Source: Thermoflexus sp.
GTDB taxonomy: Bacteria; Chloroflexota; Anaerolineae; Aggregatilineales; Aggregatilineaceae
NCBI GenBank assembly: GCA_020724465.1
Contig: DYGX01000007.1
Coordinates: 124,001 to 188,000 of the forward strand
Reading direction: 5' to 3'
Length of the DNA stretch: 64,000 bases
Part shown: in pieces, positions 62,202 to 64,000 of the stretch
Position numbering within the stretch: the first letter of the stretch is position 1
Layout: the number at the start of each line of letters is the position of its first letter
Translations under genes and position numbers: made by a program
The notes under the pieces: generated by a model
Told to the model about the DNA's origin: nothing
Database searches by the model: none
The model's input: only the letters and a program-made list of their open reading frames with translations

Positions 62202-62636
62202 CTACGTGCGTCTCAGCAGCCAGCGTATGCGGTCGTACGACGCCGCGTAATGAAGCACCACAATGATCCCGAAAATCAGCGCCGGGCGAGGCTGCCCCGC
62301 CAGCGCCAGCAGCCAGACCGCCCCGCCAAAGAAAAGCGCCTCAATTGCCAGCCGGACCACGCCCGGCACCGCGACCCGCACGTCGCGCGGCTCGGCAGGC
62401 GTGCGGAACGCTTCCCCCAGCGTGCCGGTCGATTCTTGAAAGGACTGTACCATGCGCTCCATGTCGCCCGGCACGCGAAACGTCACCCACAGCGCCGCCG
62501 CGATCAGCGGCAGGCCCAGCGCGGCGACCCAGCGCCACACGCCGTCGTTCTGCGTCCAGCCCCAGTACGCTATCGCGCCCAACGCGACCAGTTCCAACAG
62601 AAAGCGCAGCGTCAGATTTAGCGGATGATTGCTCAT
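62202..62636 (-). CDS. YrdB/DUF2568 family membrane protein
   Basis: The 144-residue protein has four membrane helices. It opens LTLRFLLELVALGAIAYWGW, continues LPLIAAALWVTFRVPGD and has VRLAIEALFFGGAVWLLALA near residue 95, the DUF2568 pattern. The function is unknown. The frame extends upstream to 62888, but the first recognisable helix follows ATG 62636, which has AGGAGG about 12 bases before it. It is probably co-transcribed with the GT-C-like gene. Confidence 0.8.
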   Translation of the reverse strand: MSNHPLNLTLRFLLELVALGAIAYWGWTQNDGVWRWVAALGLPLIAAALWVTFRVPGDMERMVQSFQESTGTLGEAFRTPAEPRDVRVAVPGVVRLAIEALFFGGAVWLLALAGQPRPALIFGIIVVLHYAASYDRIRWLLRRT

Positions 62637-62822
62637 AGCGGTGTATTTGCCTCCTGGGATGTGACCCGACGCCAGCCGCGATTGAGTCTCTACTATAGCG
62701 AAATCAAGCCCTGCGCGACACCGCGGATAGCAATGCAGCGCGGCGCGGGTATGATTAACGCCGTGCGAGGTGAGGCGCTGAGCGTTCCCTCGCCTGCGTC
62801 CAGCCCTGTTTGAGGAGTGAGA

Positions 62823-64000
62823 GATGGTCAAGATTGCGTTTCTGGGTGCGGGCAGCACTGTGTTCGCCAAGAACCTGATGGGCGACATCCTGAGCTATCC
62901 GGAGCTGGCCGATGTCACCTTCAGCCTGCACGACATCGACGCGCAGCGCCTGCACACGTCTGAGATCGTGGCGCGCAAGCTGGCTCAGGCCCTTGGCGCG
63001 CAGCCTACCATCGAAGCGACCACCGATCGCCGCGCCGCGCTCGACGGGGCGGACTATGCCATCGCCATGTTCCAGATCGGCGGCTACAAGCCCTCGACCG
63101 TGATCGACTTCGAGATCCCCAAGCGTTACGGCCTGCGCGCCACCATCGCCGATACACTCGGCGTGGGCGGGATTATGCGCGCGCTGCGCACCATCCCGGT
63201 GTTGCTTGAGATGTGCCGCGATATGGAAGCGGTCTGCCCGGACGTGCTGCTCTTGAACTATGTGAACCCGATGGCAATGCTGTGCTGGGCGCTGAACAGG
63301 GCCACGCCGATCCGGAATGTGGGCCTGTGCCACAGCGTGCAGGGCACCGCCATGCAGCTTGCCCGCGATATCGGCGTGCCCTATGAGGAGATCAACTACC
63401 TCTGCGCCGGCATCAACCACATGGCCTTCTACCTGCGCTTCGAGCACGAGGGGCAAGACCTCTATCCGCTGATCCACCAGGTGATCGCCGACGGGCGCGT
63501 GCCGGACGACAACCGTGTGCGCTACGACATACTCAAGCGCCTGGGCTACTTCGTCACCGAGTCCAGCGAGCATTTCAGCGAATACACGCCGTGGTTCATC
63601 AAGCGCGACCGCCCAGACCTGATCGAACGCTATAACATCCCGCTGGACGAATACATCCGCCGCTGCGAGGCTCAGATTGAGGGGTGGGAATCCCTGCGCC
63701 ACGAGTTGGAAGACGAGAACCGGCCCATCACGCACGAGCGCAGCCACGAGTACGGCAGCGCGATCATCCACAGCATCGAAACCAACACCCCGCGCGTGGT
63801 TTACGGGAACGTCGAGAACACCGCTTTGATCGACAATCTGCCGCAGGGCTGCTGCGTGGAAGTGCCCTGCCTGGTCGATGCCAACGGGATCCAACCGGTG
63901 CGCGTCGGCGCGCTGCCGCCGCAGCTTGCCGCGCTGATGCAGTCCAACATCAATGTGCAGGCACTCACGGTCGAGGCGGCGCTAACCGGCAAGCGCGAGC
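62823..64000 (+). CDS. Glycoside hydrolase family 4, alpha-galactosidase/alpha-glucosidase type (partial)
   Basis: The 392 codons visible run off the right edge. The N-terminal Rossmann fold has FLGAGSTVFAKNLMGDI for NAD+. VNPMAMLCWAL near residue 148, LCHSVQGTAMQLA near residue 167 and AGINHMAFYL near residue 200 hold the Mn2+/catalytic cysteine and histidine of GH4. The MelA-type LCHSVQG favours alpha-galactosidase-like or alpha-glucosidase-like activity over 6-phospho-specific members. GAGGAG precedes the ATG. It is the start of a plus-strand unit leaving the window; the 187-bp gap 62637-62822 holds no other feature. Confidence 0.9.

Noticed and set aside
1..64000. tRNA, rRNA, CRISPR arrays, insertion sequences, prophage genes
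   Set aside because: None were seen by eye. Short or degenerate tRNA genes would need a covariance-model search to exclude fully.

Overview
The window is about 64 kb of high-GC bacterial chromosome, roughly two thirds G+C by eye. The protein families point to Chloroflexota, probably an Anaerolineae-like lineage. The pointers are DppABC-type peptide importers whose binding proteins have A-x-A signal peptides, a Thermus/Chloroflexi-style nar cluster with its own cytochrome c, and many B12 and two-component sensors. This assignment is inference; there is no rRNA or other marker gene in the window. I saw no tRNA, rRNA, CRISPR array, insertion sequence or integrase.

Layout. 1-2065: the end of a minus-strand peptide/nickel ABC importer (binding protein, then permease). 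2286-3737: a MOCOS-like class V aminotransferase. 3801-8162: a remnant of a LacI regulator with palindromic operators, followed by an iron-type ABC importer (binding protein, fused permease, ATPase) that ends at a strong terminator. 8270-9296: two small membrane proteins. 9320-13437: a second Dpp/Opp importer on the minus strand. 13445-17069: an unknown protein and, divergently, an apparent cobalamin photoreceptor translationally coupled to a soluble histidine kinase. 17112-20789: an MFS transporter, an S10 carboxypeptidase and an orphan LuxR-type regulator.

21016-33972 is a respiratory nitrate reduction locus. It holds a NarX/NarL pair with its own terminator, a degenerate receiver protein, a di-haem cytochrome c, NarGHJI, a SLAC1/TehA-type anion channel and a cysteine-less peroxiredoxin-like protein. 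A CRP/FNR regulator is divergent from narX. A palindrome of FNR type lies between narX and fnr. Two more lie upstream of a metal chaperone/P-type ATPase operon (34013) and a ferredoxin/DUF2249 operon (42264). In all four promoter orientations a plausible -10 element lies 31-33 bp from the centre of the box, which is class II FNR geometry, so the window holds a coherent anaerobic regulon.

34099-38648 carries the detached HMA chaperone, a CPG-motif P1B ATPase and an OmpR/BaeS-type two-component pair. 38981-41529 carries a proline-rich protein and a zinc-phospholipase-C-like protein with a hydrophobic segment. 43348-60277 is the most striking part: a two-gene Tc (ABC) toxin operon. It encodes a 2459-residue TcB-TcC fusion whose payload after the RHS core is unrecognised and beta-rich, followed by a 3168-residue TcA with an N-terminal peptidoglycan-binding domain and a transthyretin-like domain. 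The remainder (60550-64000) holds a small secreted protein, two membrane proteins and the start of a GH4 glycosidase.
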